Source: JADGHX01 sp035760965 (GTDB taxonomy: Bacteria > Pseudomonadota > Gammaproteobacteria > Steroidobacterales > Steroidobacteraceae). Taken from it: a DNA stretch of 64,000 nt. Location of the stretch: the NCBI GenBank assembly GCA_035760965.1, contig DASTRY010000057.1, forward strand, positions 35,274-99,273, in the 5' to 3' direction. The position numbers were made by a program, and so were the translations under genes. Shown one piece after another: positions 52,899 through 62,582 of this stretch (position 1 is its first letter; every line of letters starts with the position of its first letter). Below the pieces are notes generated by a model, which was not told where the DNA came from, did not search any database, and was given only the letters and a program-made list of their open reading frames with translations.

Positions 52899-53918
52899 TC
52901 AGGCGGCCTGGCTCTCCATGGCGGACTGGTAGCGTCCGGTCGTCGCGAGGCTGTTCAGCTTCGCCCGCTTCGCGAAGGCCTTCTGGCCGGCCACGAAATT
53001 GGCCGGATTGCCGCCCCAGGCTTTCAGCGCCTGATCCTGCAGCGCGCGCCCGTAGCTGAACGTGAGCTGCCAGGGCAGCGGATTCTTGTTCATGAGCGAC
53101 AGATGCAGCGTCGCCTCCTCCGAGGACTGGCCGCCCGACAGGAACGCGATGCCCGGCACCGCCGCCGGCACCGTGCGCTTCAGCAGGCGCACCGTCGCCT
53201 CGGCGACCACTTCCGGCGGAGCGCGATTCGGCGCCTTCTTGCCCGAGATCACCATGTTCGGCTTCAGCACCATGCCTTCGAGATACACGCGATGCGCATG
53301 CAGCTGGTTGAACACCGATACGTGCACTCGCTCGGTGACCTCTTCGCAGCGCTCGATGCTGTGGCCACCGTCCATCAGCACTTCCGGCTCGACGATCGGA
53401 ACGATGTCGTTCTCCTGGCAGAGCGCGGCATAGCGCGCCAGCGCGTGCGCGTTCGCGTCGATCGCGAACTGCGTGGGAATGTCCTCGGCGATGTCGATGA
53501 CCGCGCGCCATTTCGCGAAGCGCGCGCCGAGCTTGTAGTACTCCTGCAGCCGCTCGCGCAGCCCGTCGAGCCCTTCGGTGATCGTCTCCTTCGGGAAGCC
53601 GGCGAGCGGCTTGGCGCCCGTGTCGACCTTGATGCCGGGAATGACGCCGAGCTTCGTCAAGTAGTCGGGGAACGGCACGCCGTCCTTCGTCTTCTGGCGG
53701 ATCGTCTCGTCGTACATGATGACGCCGCTGATGGTCTCGGCCAGACCGGGCGCGGTGAACAGCATCTCGCGATACGTCCGGCGCGCCTCCTCGGTGGATT
53801 CGAGCTTGATGCTATCGAAACGCTTCTTGATGGTGCCGGAGCTCTCGTCGGCCGCCAGGATGCCTTTGCCTTGTGCCACCATTGCGCGTGCAATGCGCGC
53901 GAGCTCGTTGCGATTCAT
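52899..53918 (-). CDS. fba: Fructose-bisphosphate aldolase, class I
   Basis: Splits fructose 1,6-bisphosphate into two triose phosphates by a Schiff-base mechanism. The 339 residues from ATG 53918 match the eukaryote-like class I family: GKGILAADESSGTIKKRF, FAKWRAVIDI, VPIVEPEVLMDGGHSIERC and the Schiff-base lysine in GMVLKPNMVISG; the phosphate loop GIAFLSGGQSSEEAT and a C-terminal segment without the usual terminal Tyr follow. It is divergent from the Rrf2 regulator of the SUF operon and upstream of mlaF. A tRNA-like fragment in its leader was judged accidental. Confidence 0.94.
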   Translation of the reverse strand: MNRNELARIARAMVAQGKGILAADESSGTIKKRFDSIKLESTEEARRTYREMLFTAPGLAETISGVIMYDETIRQKTKDGVPFPDYLTKLGVIPGIKVDTGAKPLAGFPKETITEGLDGLRERLQEYYKLGARFAKWRAVIDIAEDIPTQFAIDANAHALARYAALCQENDIVPIVEPEVLMDGGHSIERCEEVTERVHVSVFNQLHAHRVYLEGMVLKPNMVISGKKAPNRAPPEVVAEATVRLLKRTVPAAVPGIAFLSGGQSSEEATLHLSLMNKNPLPWQLTFSYGRALQDQALKAWGGNPANFVAGQKAFAKRAKLNSLATTGRYQSAMESQAA

Positions 53919-54016
53919 CGTTGCCTGACCTCGTGGAATTCGAACCCGGGACGGCAGCGCTGCCTCACGCGAGTGGGCGCGCCGCCGTTTCAAGGGCGCG
54001 GAAGAATACCAAAAAC

Positions 54017-54046
54017 TTGGCGGCTCGACGTAATTAGGACTAAACT
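54017..54046 (+). promoter_or_regulatory. Candidate promoter of the SUF operon
   Basis: TTGGCG (54017-54022) and TAAACT (54041-54046) are separated by 18 bases; the -10 falls in the centre of the operator described next, so bound regulator would block RNA polymerase. Confidence 0.5.
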
Positions 54047-54053
54047 TGTCCTA
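54035..54053. promoter_or_regulatory. Inverted-repeat operator of the SUF operon
   Basis: TAGGAC-TAAACTT-GTCCTA: perfect six-base arms around a seven-base centre, 20 bases before the regulator gene. The form resembles binding sites of Rrf2/IscR-type regulators, and autoregulation by the next gene is likely. Confidence 0.65.
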
Positions 54054-54073
54054 TCTCAGCCGAGTCCGTTTTC

Positions 54074-54547
54074 ATGCTTCGGATCAGCCGCCTGACCGAT
54101 TACGCGACCGTCATCCTGGCCACACTGGCGCAGGATCCCGCGAAATTGCAGACCTCCGCCGCGCTTGCGGAGCAGACGCGTCTCTCTTTGCCGACTGTGA
54201 GCAAGCTGCTCAAACAATTGCAGCGGCAAGGGCTCGTCGCCTCCACACGTGGGCTGCGCGGTGGCTATCAGCTCGCCCGCCCGGCCACGCAGATCACCGC
54301 GGCCGACATCCTCGACGCGCTCGAGGGTCCGGTTGCGCTGACCGACTGCGCTTCGGGACACGGCCACTGCGACATCGAGCGCACCTGCAGGGTGAGCCAT
54401 GCCTGGCAACGGCTGAACCTCACCATCCGCCGCTCATTGCACGAAGTGAGCCTCGCGCAGCTCGCCGGGCTCGCGGCCGAGCCGCGCGTGCTCGCTCTCG
54501 AGCGTGACATGAAGGCCGCGGCCGCCCGCCCGCTCTCACGGTCCTGA
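54074..54547 (+). CDS. Rrf2-family regulator of the SUF operon
   Basis: Winged-helix regulator of the IscR/Rrf2 family, close to the SUF-operon regulators of xanthomonads. The recognition region is LSLPTVSKLLKQLQRQGLVASTRGLRGGYQLAR near residues 36-68. A cysteine cluster DCASGHGHCDIERTC has spacing C-x6-C-x5-C, compared with C-x5-C-x5-C in IscR, and probably binds an iron-sulfur cluster so that the protein senses cluster supply. The ATG at 54074 is 46 bases before sufB after the stop. No other Rrf2 gene is in view. Confidence 0.92.
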   Translation: MLRISRLTDYATVILATLAQDPAKLQTSAALAEQTRLSLPTVSKLLKQLQRQGLVASTRGLRGGYQLARPATQITAADILDALEGPVALTDCASGHGHCDIERTCRVSHAWQRLNLTIRRSLHEVSLAQLAGLAAEPRVLALERDMKAAAARPLSRS

Positions 54548-54593
54548 TGGCCGGCCTCTCGCAAGCGAACTTTTCGACCTCATATCCCGACCC

Positions 54594-56042
54594 ATGAGTG
54601 AAACTGCCGACAACCTCGAGAAGCTGATCGGGCGTGGCTACGAGCACGGCTTCGTCACCGACATCGAATCCGACAGCCTCCCGCCCGGGCTCGACGAAGA
54701 CATCGTCCGCGCGATCTCGCGCAAGAAGCGCGAGCCCGCGTTTCTCACCGAGTGGCGCCTGAAGGCGCTGCGCCACTGGTTCACCCTGCGCGAGCCGCAT
54801 TGGGCGCACGTCAACTTCGCACCGATCGACTACCAGGCGATCTCGTACTACTCGGCACCGAAGGCAAAAAGCGACGGTCCGAAGAGCCTCGACGAGGTCG
54901 ATCCGAAGCTGCTCGAGACCTACGAGAAGCTCGGCGTGCCCTTGCACGAGCGCGCGCGCCTCGCTGGCGTCGCGGTGGATGCCGTGTTCGACAGCGTGTC
55001 CGTCGCGACGACTTTCAAGGAACGACTCGCAGCCGCCGGCGTCGTCTTCTGCCCGTTCTCCGAAGCGGTGCAAACCCACCCGGAGCTCATCGAGAAGTAT
55101 CTGGGCAGCGTCGTTCCGTACACGGACAACTTCTACGCCACACTGAACTCCGCGGTGTTCTCGGACGGCTCGTTCGTCTATGTGCCGAAGGGCGTGCGCT
55201 GCCCGATGGAGCTGTCGACGTACTTCCGCATCAATGCGGCGAAGACCGGCCAGTTCGAGCGCACGCTCATCATCGCCGACGAAGGCGCCTACGTGAGCTA
55301 TCTCGAAGGCTGCACGGCCCCGATGCGCGACGAGAATCAGCTGCACGCGGCCGTGGTCGAGCTGATCGCGCTGGACGATGCGTACATCAAGTATTCGACG
55401 GTGCAGAACTGGTATCCCGGCGATGCCAACGGCGTCGGTGGCATCTACAACTTCGTCACGAAGCGCGGCGAGTGCCGCGGCAAGAACTCGCGCATCTCGT
55501 GGACGCAGGTCGAGACCGGGTCGGCGATCACGTGGAAGTATCCCAGCTGCGTGCTGCGCGGCGCGGGCTCGATCGGCGAGTTCTATTCGGTGGCGACAGT
55601 GAACAATCGCCAGCAGGCCGACACCGGCACGAAGATGATCCACATCGGGCCGAACACTCGCAGCACGATCGTTTCGAAGGGCATCTCCGCCGGGCACGGG
55701 CAGAACACCTATCGCGGCCTCGTGCGGATGCTTCCGAGCGCGCACGGTGCGCGCAATTTCACGCAGTGCGACTCGCTGCTGATGGGCGGCAAGTGCGGCG
55801 CGCACACCTTTCCGTACGTCGAGGTGAAGAATCCGACCGCCACCGTCGAGCACGAGGCGAGCACCTCGAAGATCAGCGACGAGCAGCTCTTCTACTGCCT
55901 GCAGCGGGGCATCAGCGAGGAAGACGCGGTCAACATGATCGTCAGCGGGTTCTGCAAGTCCGTGTTCAAAGAGTTGCCGATGGAATTCGCGGTCGAGGCG
56001 CAGAACCTGCTCGCCGTGAGCCTCGAAGGGGCCGTCGGCTGA
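54594..56042 (+). CDS. sufB: Fe-S cluster assembly protein SufB
   Basis: Scaffold subunit of the SufBC2D complex on which clusters are built. The 482 residues start MSETADNLEKLIGRGYEHGF and contain the conserved core NFYATLNSAVFSDGSFVYVPKGVRCPMELSTYFRIN, with catalytic cysteine candidates in VRCPMEL and KYPSCVLRG and the FTQCDSLLMG segment near the C-terminus. Length matches the family (495 in Escherichia coli). It is the first structural gene of the operon. Confidence 0.97.
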   Translation: MSETADNLEKLIGRGYEHGFVTDIESDSLPPGLDEDIVRAISRKKREPAFLTEWRLKALRHWFTLREPHWAHVNFAPIDYQAISYYSAPKAKSDGPKSLDEVDPKLLETYEKLGVPLHERARLAGVAVDAVFDSVSVATTFKERLAAAGVVFCPFSEAVQTHPELIEKYLGSVVPYTDNFYATLNSAVFSDGSFVYVPKGVRCPMELSTYFRINAAKTGQFERTLIIADEGAYVSYLEGCTAPMRDENQLHAAVVELIALDDAYIKYSTVQNWYPGDANGVGGIYNFVTKRGECRGKNSRISWTQVETGSAITWKYPSCVLRGAGSIGEFYSVATVNNRQQADTGTKMIHIGPNTRSTIVSKGISAGHGQNTYRGLVRMLPSAHGARNFTQCDSLLMGGKCGAHTFPYVEVKNPTATVEHEASTSKISDEQLFYCLQRGISEEDAVNMIVSGFCKSVFKELPMEFAVEAQNLLAVSLEGAVG

Positions 56043-56054
56043 TCCTCGGAGCGA

Positions 56055-56803
<749 letters not shown>

Positions 56804-56807
<4 letters not shown>

Positions 56808-58108
56808 GCGCGGTGTTGAGCGAACGCATTGCGCAGGAGCATGCGGCGGCCGCCGCAGCGCTCTCCCCGGCCGTGGTCAGTGCGGAGCGCCGGCGGCGCG
56901 CGCTCGAGACGCTCACCGCGCGCGGGCTGCCGACGAGCCGGGACGAGAACTGGAAATACGCGAATCTGCGTGTGTTGGAGAAGGTGCGGCTCGCACCGTC
57001 CGTTCCGGGCGAGCGCCGTGACATCACAGCACGCGAGCTGCCGGCGCTCATCGAAGGATATTCGCGCTACACGTTCGTCGACGGCGTGTTTGCGCCGGAG
57101 CTGTCGCGCGACGCACAGGTGCCGGGCGTTTCGGTTCGATCGCTGCGCACCGGGCGCGACGCAAGTGCCCCGGTGGCCGCCACCGAATCCGTGGATGCAC
57201 GATTCGCGCTGCTGAACGAGGCATTCGCCACCGACGGTGCCGTGATCGACGTCGCGGAGAACGTCGATTGCCCGGCGTGCGTCGAGATCGTCTTCCTTGC
57301 GACCGAGCCGGCGGAAAAGGCCGCGTCTTATCCGCGGCTCGAGCTGAATGTCGCGGCGAACGCGCGGCTCGGGCTGATCGAGCGCCACGTCAGTATCCGC
57401 GACGACGCCAACTTCGTGAACGGTGCGGTGCGCGTGAACATCGCGCGCGGTGCGCAGGTTCATCACTATCGCGTGCAGCAGGCCGGCGCCCGCGCCACGT
57501 GGTTCGACACGCTGGCCGCGAGGATCGAGCAGGATGCGCGCTACGAAGTGCACGCCGTCAATCTGGGTGCGCTCTCCGCGCGCTCGACGCTCGACATCAA
57601 GCTGGTCGGCGAGCGCGCCGAGCTGGCACTGCACGTCGTCTCCCTCGCGGATCGTCAGCAGGTGCAGGATGGCTATGCGCTCGTGGAGCACGCCGCCCCG
57701 CACACCAAGTCCGAGCAGACCGTGCGCGGCATCGCCGGGTCCCGCGCGCGCGTCGCATTCAACAGTAAAGTCGTGGTGCGCGAGCGCGCGCAAGGCACCG
57801 ATTCGCGCCAATCGCTGCGCGGCCTGCTCTCCGGTCCGCAAGCCGAGGTCGATGTCAGGCCACAGCTCGAGATCTACACGGACGACGTTCGCTGCAGCCA
57901 CGGCGCCACCGCCGGCAAGCTCGACGACACCATGCTGTTCTACCTGCTCTCGCGCGGGATCGATCGCGACACCGCGCAGCAGCTTCTGAAATGGGCGTTC
58001 CTCGAAGACGTCGTCGCACGCATCGCGGTCCCCGAGCTGCGCAAGCAGATCGAGGCGAGCCTCGCCGGTCAAATGCAGGAGACTGCCGCATTGAAGGAAT
58101 TGATCTGA
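56804..58108 (+). CDS. sufD: Fe-S cluster assembly protein SufD
   Basis: Non-catalytic partner of SufB in the SufBC2D scaffold. I use ATG 56804 (434 residues). The N-terminus has RGLPTSRDENWKYANLRVLE; the C-terminal beta-helix contains SEQTVRGIAGSRARVAFNSKVVV and the conserved CSHGATAGKLDDTMLFYLLSRGIDRDTAQQLL. The SHGAT motif includes the histidine at the SufB-SufD interface. It overlaps sufC by four bases and shares one base with the sufS start. Confidence 0.95.
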
Positions 58109-59361
58109 TGGCCGCCAACGTCATGCATGAGCCCCGCACACGAGCGTACGACGTGCAGCGCGTACGTCGCGATTTCCCGATTCTGTCGCGCTCGGTGCAC
58201 GGCAAGCCGCTCGTGTATCTCGACAGCGCCGCGTCCGCGCAGCGCCCCATTCAGGTGATCGACGCGGTCGACCGCTATGAGAAGAACTCGCACGCCAACG
58301 TGCATCGCGGCGTTCACGCCTTGAGCCAGGAAGCGACCGAGGCATTCGAAGGCGCGCGCGACCGCGTGCGCCGCTTCATCAACGCCGGCTCGACGCGCGA
58401 AGTGCTCTTCACGCGCGGCACGACCGAAGGTATCAATCTCGTCGCGCAGTCGTATGCGCGACCGCGGCTCGGCAAGGGCGACGAGATCCTGATCACCGGG
58501 CTCGAGCATCACGCCAACATCGTTCCGTGGCAGCTCGTGTGCGAGCAGACGGGCGCGTCCCTGATAGTGGCGCCCATCGACAAGCGCGGCGACGTCTCGT
58601 TCGAAGGGTTCGCCGAGCGGCTCAATCCGCGCACGAAGATCGTCGCGGTCGCTCACGTTTCCAACGCGCTCGGCACGATCCTGCCGGTGAAGCGCATCGT
58701 CGAGGCTGCGCACGCGCAGGGCGCAGTCGTGCTGGTGGATGGTGCGCAGGCCGTGCCCCACGCTGCGGTGGATGTCCGCGCGCTCGACGCCGATTTCTAC
58801 GCGTTCTCCGGTCACAAGCTCTATGGCCCGACCGGAATCGGCATTCTCTACGGCAAGGAAGCCCTGCTCGACGCGATGCCGCCGTGGCAAGGCGGCGGCG
58901 ACATGATCAAGTCCGTGAGCTTCGAAAAGACGACCTTCAACGACCTGCCGTGGAAGTTCGAGGCCGGCACGCCGAATATCTCCGGCGCCATCGGCCTTGC
59001 GGCCGCGATGGACTATGTCGAAGAGCTCGGCATCGACGCCATCGCCGCGCACGAGCAGCACCTGCTGCAGCTCGGAACGGCGGAGCTCTCGCGCATTCCT
59101 GGGATCACGCTGGTGGGCACGGCGCCCCACAAGGCCGCGGTGATCTCGTTCACGATGGAAGGCGTGCATCCGCACGACATCGGCACGATTCTCGATGCGG
59201 AGGGCGTCGCCGTCCGCACCGGTCATCACTGCGCGATGCCCGTGATGACGTTCTTCGATATTCCCGCAACGGCGCGCGCCTCCTTCGCCTGCTACAACAC
59301 GGACGAGGAGATCGGCAAGCTCGTGGACGCGCTCCGCAAAGTACGCGAGGTGTTCGGCTGA
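58108..59361 (+). CDS. sufS: Cysteine desulfurase SufS
   Basis: PLP enzyme that supplies sulfur from cysteine. The 417 residues begin at ATG 58108 (TGATG overlap with sufD). The PLP lysine is in FYAFSGHKLYGPTGIG, the PLP-stacking histidine in LEHHANIVPW and the persulfide cysteine in AVRTGHHCAMPVM near residue 373. It is the group II (SufS) type. Its sulfur acceptor is expected to be SufU encoded next. Confidence 0.97.
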   Translation: MAANVMHEPRTRAYDVQRVRRDFPILSRSVHGKPLVYLDSAASAQRPIQVIDAVDRYEKNSHANVHRGVHALSQEATEAFEGARDRVRRFINAGSTREVLFTRGTTEGINLVAQSYARPRLGKGDEILITGLEHHANIVPWQLVCEQTGASLIVAPIDKRGDVSFEGFAERLNPRTKIVAVAHVSNALGTILPVKRIVEAAHAQGAVVLVDGAQAVPHAAVDVRALDADFYAFSGHKLYGPTGIGILYGKEALLDAMPPWQGGGDMIKSVSFEKTTFNDLPWKFEAGTPNISGAIGLAAAMDYVEELGIDAIAAHEQHLLQLGTAELSRIPGITLVGTAPHKAAVISFTMEGVHPHDIGTILDAEGVAVRTGHHCAMPVMTFFDIPATARASFACYNTDEEIGKLVDALRKVREVFG

Positions 59362-59362
59362 G

Positions 59363-59806
59363 ATGGAACTGAAAGATCTGTATCGTGACGTGATCCTCGA
59401 TCACAACCGCAAGCCGCGTAACTTCGGCGTGCTCGAGCATCCGGACGCGCACGCGGACGGTCACAACCCGCTGTGCGGCGACCGACTCACGATCTCGCTC
59501 AGGTTGAACGGCGACACGGTCGAGGACGTGCGGTTCGAGGGCAAGGGCTGCGCCATCTCCACCGCCTCCGCCTCGCTCATGACGGAAGCCGTCAAGGGCA
59601 AGGACCGCGCCGCCATCGGCAAGCTCTTCGCGCGCGTGCACACGCTGCTCACGGATCAGAACGCCGTGCCCGCCCCGGAGCTGGGCAAGCTCGCCGCGCT
59701 CTCCGGCGTGCGCGAATTCCCGGCGCGAGTGAAGTGCGCCAGCCTCTGCTGGCACACGTTGAACGCGGCGCTCGAGAAGGGCGACGCGACCGTGACTACG
59801 GAGTGA
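59363..59806 (+). CDS. sufU: Sulfur acceptor/zinc protein SufU
   Basis: IscU-like protein that takes the persulfide from SufS. The 147 residues have the SufU zinc ligands: Cys and Asp in NPLCGDRL, Cys in GKGCAIS, and Cys in RVKCASLCW near residue 128. The usual SufU insertion between the second and third cysteines is present. The gene lies one base after sufS and its use in place of sufE fits xanthomonad-type and Gram-positive SUF operons. Confidence 0.96.
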   Translation: MELKDLYRDVILDHNRKPRNFGVLEHPDAHADGHNPLCGDRLTISLRLNGDTVEDVRFEGKGCAISTASASLMTEAVKGKDRAAIGKLFARVHTLLTDQNAVPAPELGKLAALSGVREFPARVKCASLCWHTLNAALEKGDATVTTE

Positions 59807-59808
59807 TC

Positions 59809-60360
59809 GTGAGGTCTTACGAGAACGAACCCTTCGTCGTGAACCGCGAGGTGCGCGCGGTCGTCGTGCCGGCAGGCGCGGAGGTCACTCTGCGTCCGGG
59901 CCAGGCCGGCTACATCACGCAGGCCCTCGGTGGCAGCTTCACGGTGTACCTGGAAGGGAATCTGTTCCGCATCTCCGGCGAGGATGCCGACGCCATCGGC
60001 AAGGAAGCGGTGAAGCCGCCCGAGCTGCCGCCCAACGCGACCGAGGAGGACGTGCGCAAGCTCGCGTGGGATCAGATGCGCACCTGCTACGACCCCGAGA
60101 TCCCGATCAACATCGTGGACCTGGGGCTCGTGTACGAATGCGAGGTCACGGCCAACGAGGACGGCTCGCGCAACGTCGCCATCAAGATGACCCTGACGGC
60201 GCCCGGCTGCGGCATGGGCGAGATCCTCGTCCAGGACGTGAAGGAAAAGGTGGAGCGCATCCCGACGGTACGCACGGCCGATGTCGAGCTGGTATTCGAC
60301 CCGCCCTGGGACCGCTCGATGATGTCCGAAGCCGCCCGCCTGCAGACGGGCATGTTCTGA
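59809..60360 (+). CDS. sufT: SufT-type DUF59 protein
   Basis: A 183-residue protein with an N-terminal 90-residue extension and a C-terminal MIP18/DUF59 domain (RTCYDPEIPINIVDLGLVYECEV, LTAPGCGMGEILVQDV). SufT is an auxiliary factor for cluster maturation in Staphylococcus and is found in many SUF operons; here it is the sixth gene. I choose GTG 59809 with GGAG five bases upstream; a GTG at 59803 overlaps the sufU stop. It contains the conserved Cys of the PGCGMG loop. Confidence 0.92.
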   Translation: MRSYENEPFVVNREVRAVVVPAGAEVTLRPGQAGYITQALGGSFTVYLEGNLFRISGEDADAIGKEAVKPPELPPNATEEDVRKLAWDQMRTCYDPEIPINIVDLGLVYECEVTANEDGSRNVAIKMTLTAPGCGMGEILVQDVKEKVERIPTVRTADVELVFDPPWDRSMMSEAARLQTGMF

Positions 60361-60368
60361 GGGCGTCC

Positions 60369-60683
60369 GTGTCCGGCGAATGGATCGATATCGGCCCCGC
60401 GGCGGCCGTCACCGAAACGACCACCCTGAGCGGCGAGGTGGACGGCTATCCCATCGTCGTCGCCCGTTGCGGCACGGAGCTCTTCGCCGTGGAGGACCGC
60501 TGCTCTCACGACGGCGAAAGCCTCTCTGGCGCGGAGATCGAGAAGTGCGAGATCATCTGCCCCCGGCACGGGGCCCGTTTCGATTTGCGTACCGGCGATG
60601 CGCTCACTCCGCCCGCATACGAGCCGATCAAGACGTTCGCCGTCCGCGAGCAGGATGGGCGCATTCTCGTGCAAGTGCCGTGA
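60369..60683 (+). CDS. Rieske [2Fe-2S] ferredoxin
   Basis: A 104-residue Rieske domain with both ligand pairs: CSHDG (CxH) near residue 44 and CPRHGARFD near 63 (C-x2-H). It has no other domain or signal peptide, so it is a cytoplasmic electron carrier, similar to the Rieske proteins at the end of SUF operons (the NirD/HcaC-like branch). The start GTG 60369 has GAGGG six bases upstream. It probably supplies electrons to cluster assembly, but this is inferred from position only. Confidence 0.92.
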   Translation: MSGEWIDIGPAAAVTETTTLSGEVDGYPIVVARCGTELFAVEDRCSHDGESLSGAEIEKCEIICPRHGARFDLRTGDALTPPAYEPIKTFAVREQDGRILVQVP

Positions 60684-60698
60684 CCTGCGGGCGCTTCG

Positions 60699-61208
60699 AT
60701 GAAGCGCCTCACTCTCATACGCCACGCGAACGCCGACTGGAAGAATCCCACGGTTCCCGATTTCGATCGGCCGCTGAACAAGCGCGGGATCTCCGAAGCC
60801 GAAGCGATCGGGCGTCAGCTGCTGGACGCGGAGCTGGTGCCGGACCTGCTGCTGACGAGCCCCGCGCGGCGTGCGCAGCAGACCGCGGAGATCCTCGCGG
60901 GTAAGCTCGCCCTCGCTCCGCGGCGGATCAAGGCGCAGGAGAGCCTGTATCTTGCAACCCCCGAGGACATCCTGGCGCTCGTCCACGGGACCGGTCCGAA
61001 GGTGCAGCACCTCGCCATCGTCGGCCACAACCCGGGTATCTCGGAGCTCGCGAAGTACCTGGCGCCCGGCATGGTGACGACGGACCTGACGACGGGTGCA
61101 GCCTGCGCGCTCACCTTCACGGCGCGGAGCTGGGCCAACATCCATCCGCCGGCCGCGCGGGCCGTACGTTTTCAGCCGCCGTCGAAGCTCTTCGGCCTCT
61201 TCACGTGA
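60699..61208 (+). CDS. sixA: SixA-like histidine phosphatase
   Basis: Member of the histidine phosphatase (phosphoglycerate-mutase-like) superfamily. The RHG-type motif is LIRHANADWKNP near residues 6-17 and the second catalytic histidine lies in IVGHNPGISELA. In Escherichia coli SixA removes phosphate from the histidine of the ArcB HPt domain or from NPr; the true target here is unknown. The 169 residues start at ATG 60699, 15 bases after the Rieske gene, and the gene converges with sdaA. Confidence 0.88.
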   Translation: MKRLTLIRHANADWKNPTVPDFDRPLNKRGISEAEAIGRQLLDAELVPDLLLTSPARRAQQTAEILAGKLALAPRRIKAQESLYLATPEDILALVHGTGPKVQHLAIVGHNPGISELAKYLAPGMVTTDLTTGAACALTFTARSWANIHPPAARAVRFQPPSKLFGLFT

Positions 61209-61211
61209 GGC

Positions 61212-62576
61212 TCAGCACTCCGGCACGTTGACCGCGAGCCCGCCCTGCGAGGTTTCCTTGTAGATGGCGGACATGTCGGCGCCCGTCTGCCGCATCGTCG
61301 CGATGACTTGATCGAGCGACACCTTGTGACTGCCGTCGCCGCGCATGGCGAGCCGCGCGGCATTGATCGCCTTCACCGAGCCCATCGCGTTGCGCTCGAT
61401 GCAGGGAATCTGCACGAGCCCCGCGACGGGATCGCAGGTGAGCCCCAGGTTGTGCTCCATGCCGATCTCCGCGGCATTCTCGACCTGCTCGTTGGTGCCG
61501 TGGAGCGCGGCGACGAGGCCCGCGGCCGCCATCGAGCACGCGACGCCGACCTCACCCTGGCAGCCCATCTCCGCGCCGGAGATCGACGCGTTCTTCTTGT
61601 AGAGCATCGCGATCGCACCTGCGGTCAGCAAAAAGCGAATGATGCCCTCCTCGTTCGCCCCCGGGTGGAAGCGCTCGTAGTAATGCATCACCGCGGGAAC
61701 GATGCCCGCCGCACCATTCGTCGGTGCGGTGACGACGCGCCCGCCCGCGGCGTTCTCTTCGTTCACCGCGAGCGCCCACGCGTTCACCCAATCCATGACC
61801 TCGAGCGGATTGCCGCCGCTGCTTTCCGTCAGCACGCGATACAGCTTCGGCGCGCGCCGGCGCACCTTCAGCACGCCGGGGAGCACGCCCGTCTGCCGAA
61901 AGCCGCGCGCCACACAGCTCTGCATCACCTGCCAGATACGCAGCAGTCCGGCGCGGATCTCCTCGTCGGACCGCCAGGCACGCTCGTTCGCCCACACGAG
62001 CTCGAAGATTTCGAGGCCGTGCTCGCGACATCTCGTGAGCAACTCGCCGGCCGACTCGAAGGGATACGGCGGCGCCGCGCGGTCGCTCTCGCGCGCCTCG
62101 GTATCCCCTTCGCGCGCGATGAAGCCGCCGCCGATCGAGTAGTAGCTCTCCTCGCGCAGCACCTTGCGCTCCGCTCCGAGCGCGCTGAAGCGCATGCCGT
62201 TCGAGTGGCCTGGTAGGCGCTCCGAGCGCATGAAGAGCAGTTGCATGGGCTCGTCGAACGCGGTGTCGTGCTCGCCGAGCACGTTGAGTCGGCCGGTGGC
62301 GCGAATGCGCTGGACCGCGGGCTCGATGCTATCCGGGTCGACCGTCTCCGGCTGCGCGCCTTCGAGCCCGAGCAGAATGGCGCGATCGGTGCCGTGCCCG
62401 GCCCCCGTCAGCGCGAGCGAGCCATACAGGCGTACCGTGATTTCCTGCGTGGCGGCGAGCAGGCCGTCGCGCTGCAAGCCGAGCGCGAACTCCCGCGCGG
62501 CGCGCATCGGACCCATCGTGTGCGAGCTCGACGGGCCGATGCCGATCTTGAAGATGTCGAAGACGCTCAGCGTCAT
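61212..62576 (-). CDS. sdaA: L-serine ammonia-lyase (iron-sulfur type)
   Basis: Deaminates L-serine to pyruvate and ammonia using a [4Fe-4S] cluster. The N-terminal domain starts VFDIFKIGIGPSSSHTMGP near residue 5; the catalytic domain contains the cysteines in GCQGEVGVACSMAAAG and TCDPVAGLVQIPCIERN that ligate the cluster. I use ATG 62576 (454 residues; Escherichia coli SdaA 454); GTG 62582 is also possible. It is 6 bases before the putA end on the same strand and converges with sixA. Confidence 0.96.
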   Translation of the reverse strand: MTLSVFDIFKIGIGPSSSHTMGPMRAAREFALGLQRDGLLAATQEITVRLYGSLALTGAGHGTDRAILLGLEGAQPETVDPDSIEPAVQRIRATGRLNVLGEHDTAFDEPMQLLFMRSERLPGHSNGMRFSALGAERKVLREESYYSIGGGFIAREGDTEARESDRAAPPYPFESAGELLTRCREHGLEIFELVWANERAWRSDEEIRAGLLRIWQVMQSCVARGFRQTGVLPGVLKVRRRAPKLYRVLTESSGGNPLEVMDWVNAWALAVNEENAAGGRVVTAPTNGAAGIVPAVMHYYERFHPGANEEGIIRFLLTAGAIAMLYKKNASISGAEMGCQGEVGVACSMAAAGLVAALHGTNEQVENAAEIGMEHNLGLTCDPVAGLVQIPCIERNAMGSVKAINAARLAMRGDGSHKVSLDQVIATMRQTGADMSAIYKETSQGGLAVNVPEC

Positions 62577-62582
62577 GAGCAC

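Noticed and set aside
53925..54000. tRNA-like pieces (GGGTTCGAATTCC and CTTGAAAC) upstream of fba
   Set aside because: The T stem does not pair, and no acceptor or D arm can be built, so it is not a tRNA; at best a remnant.
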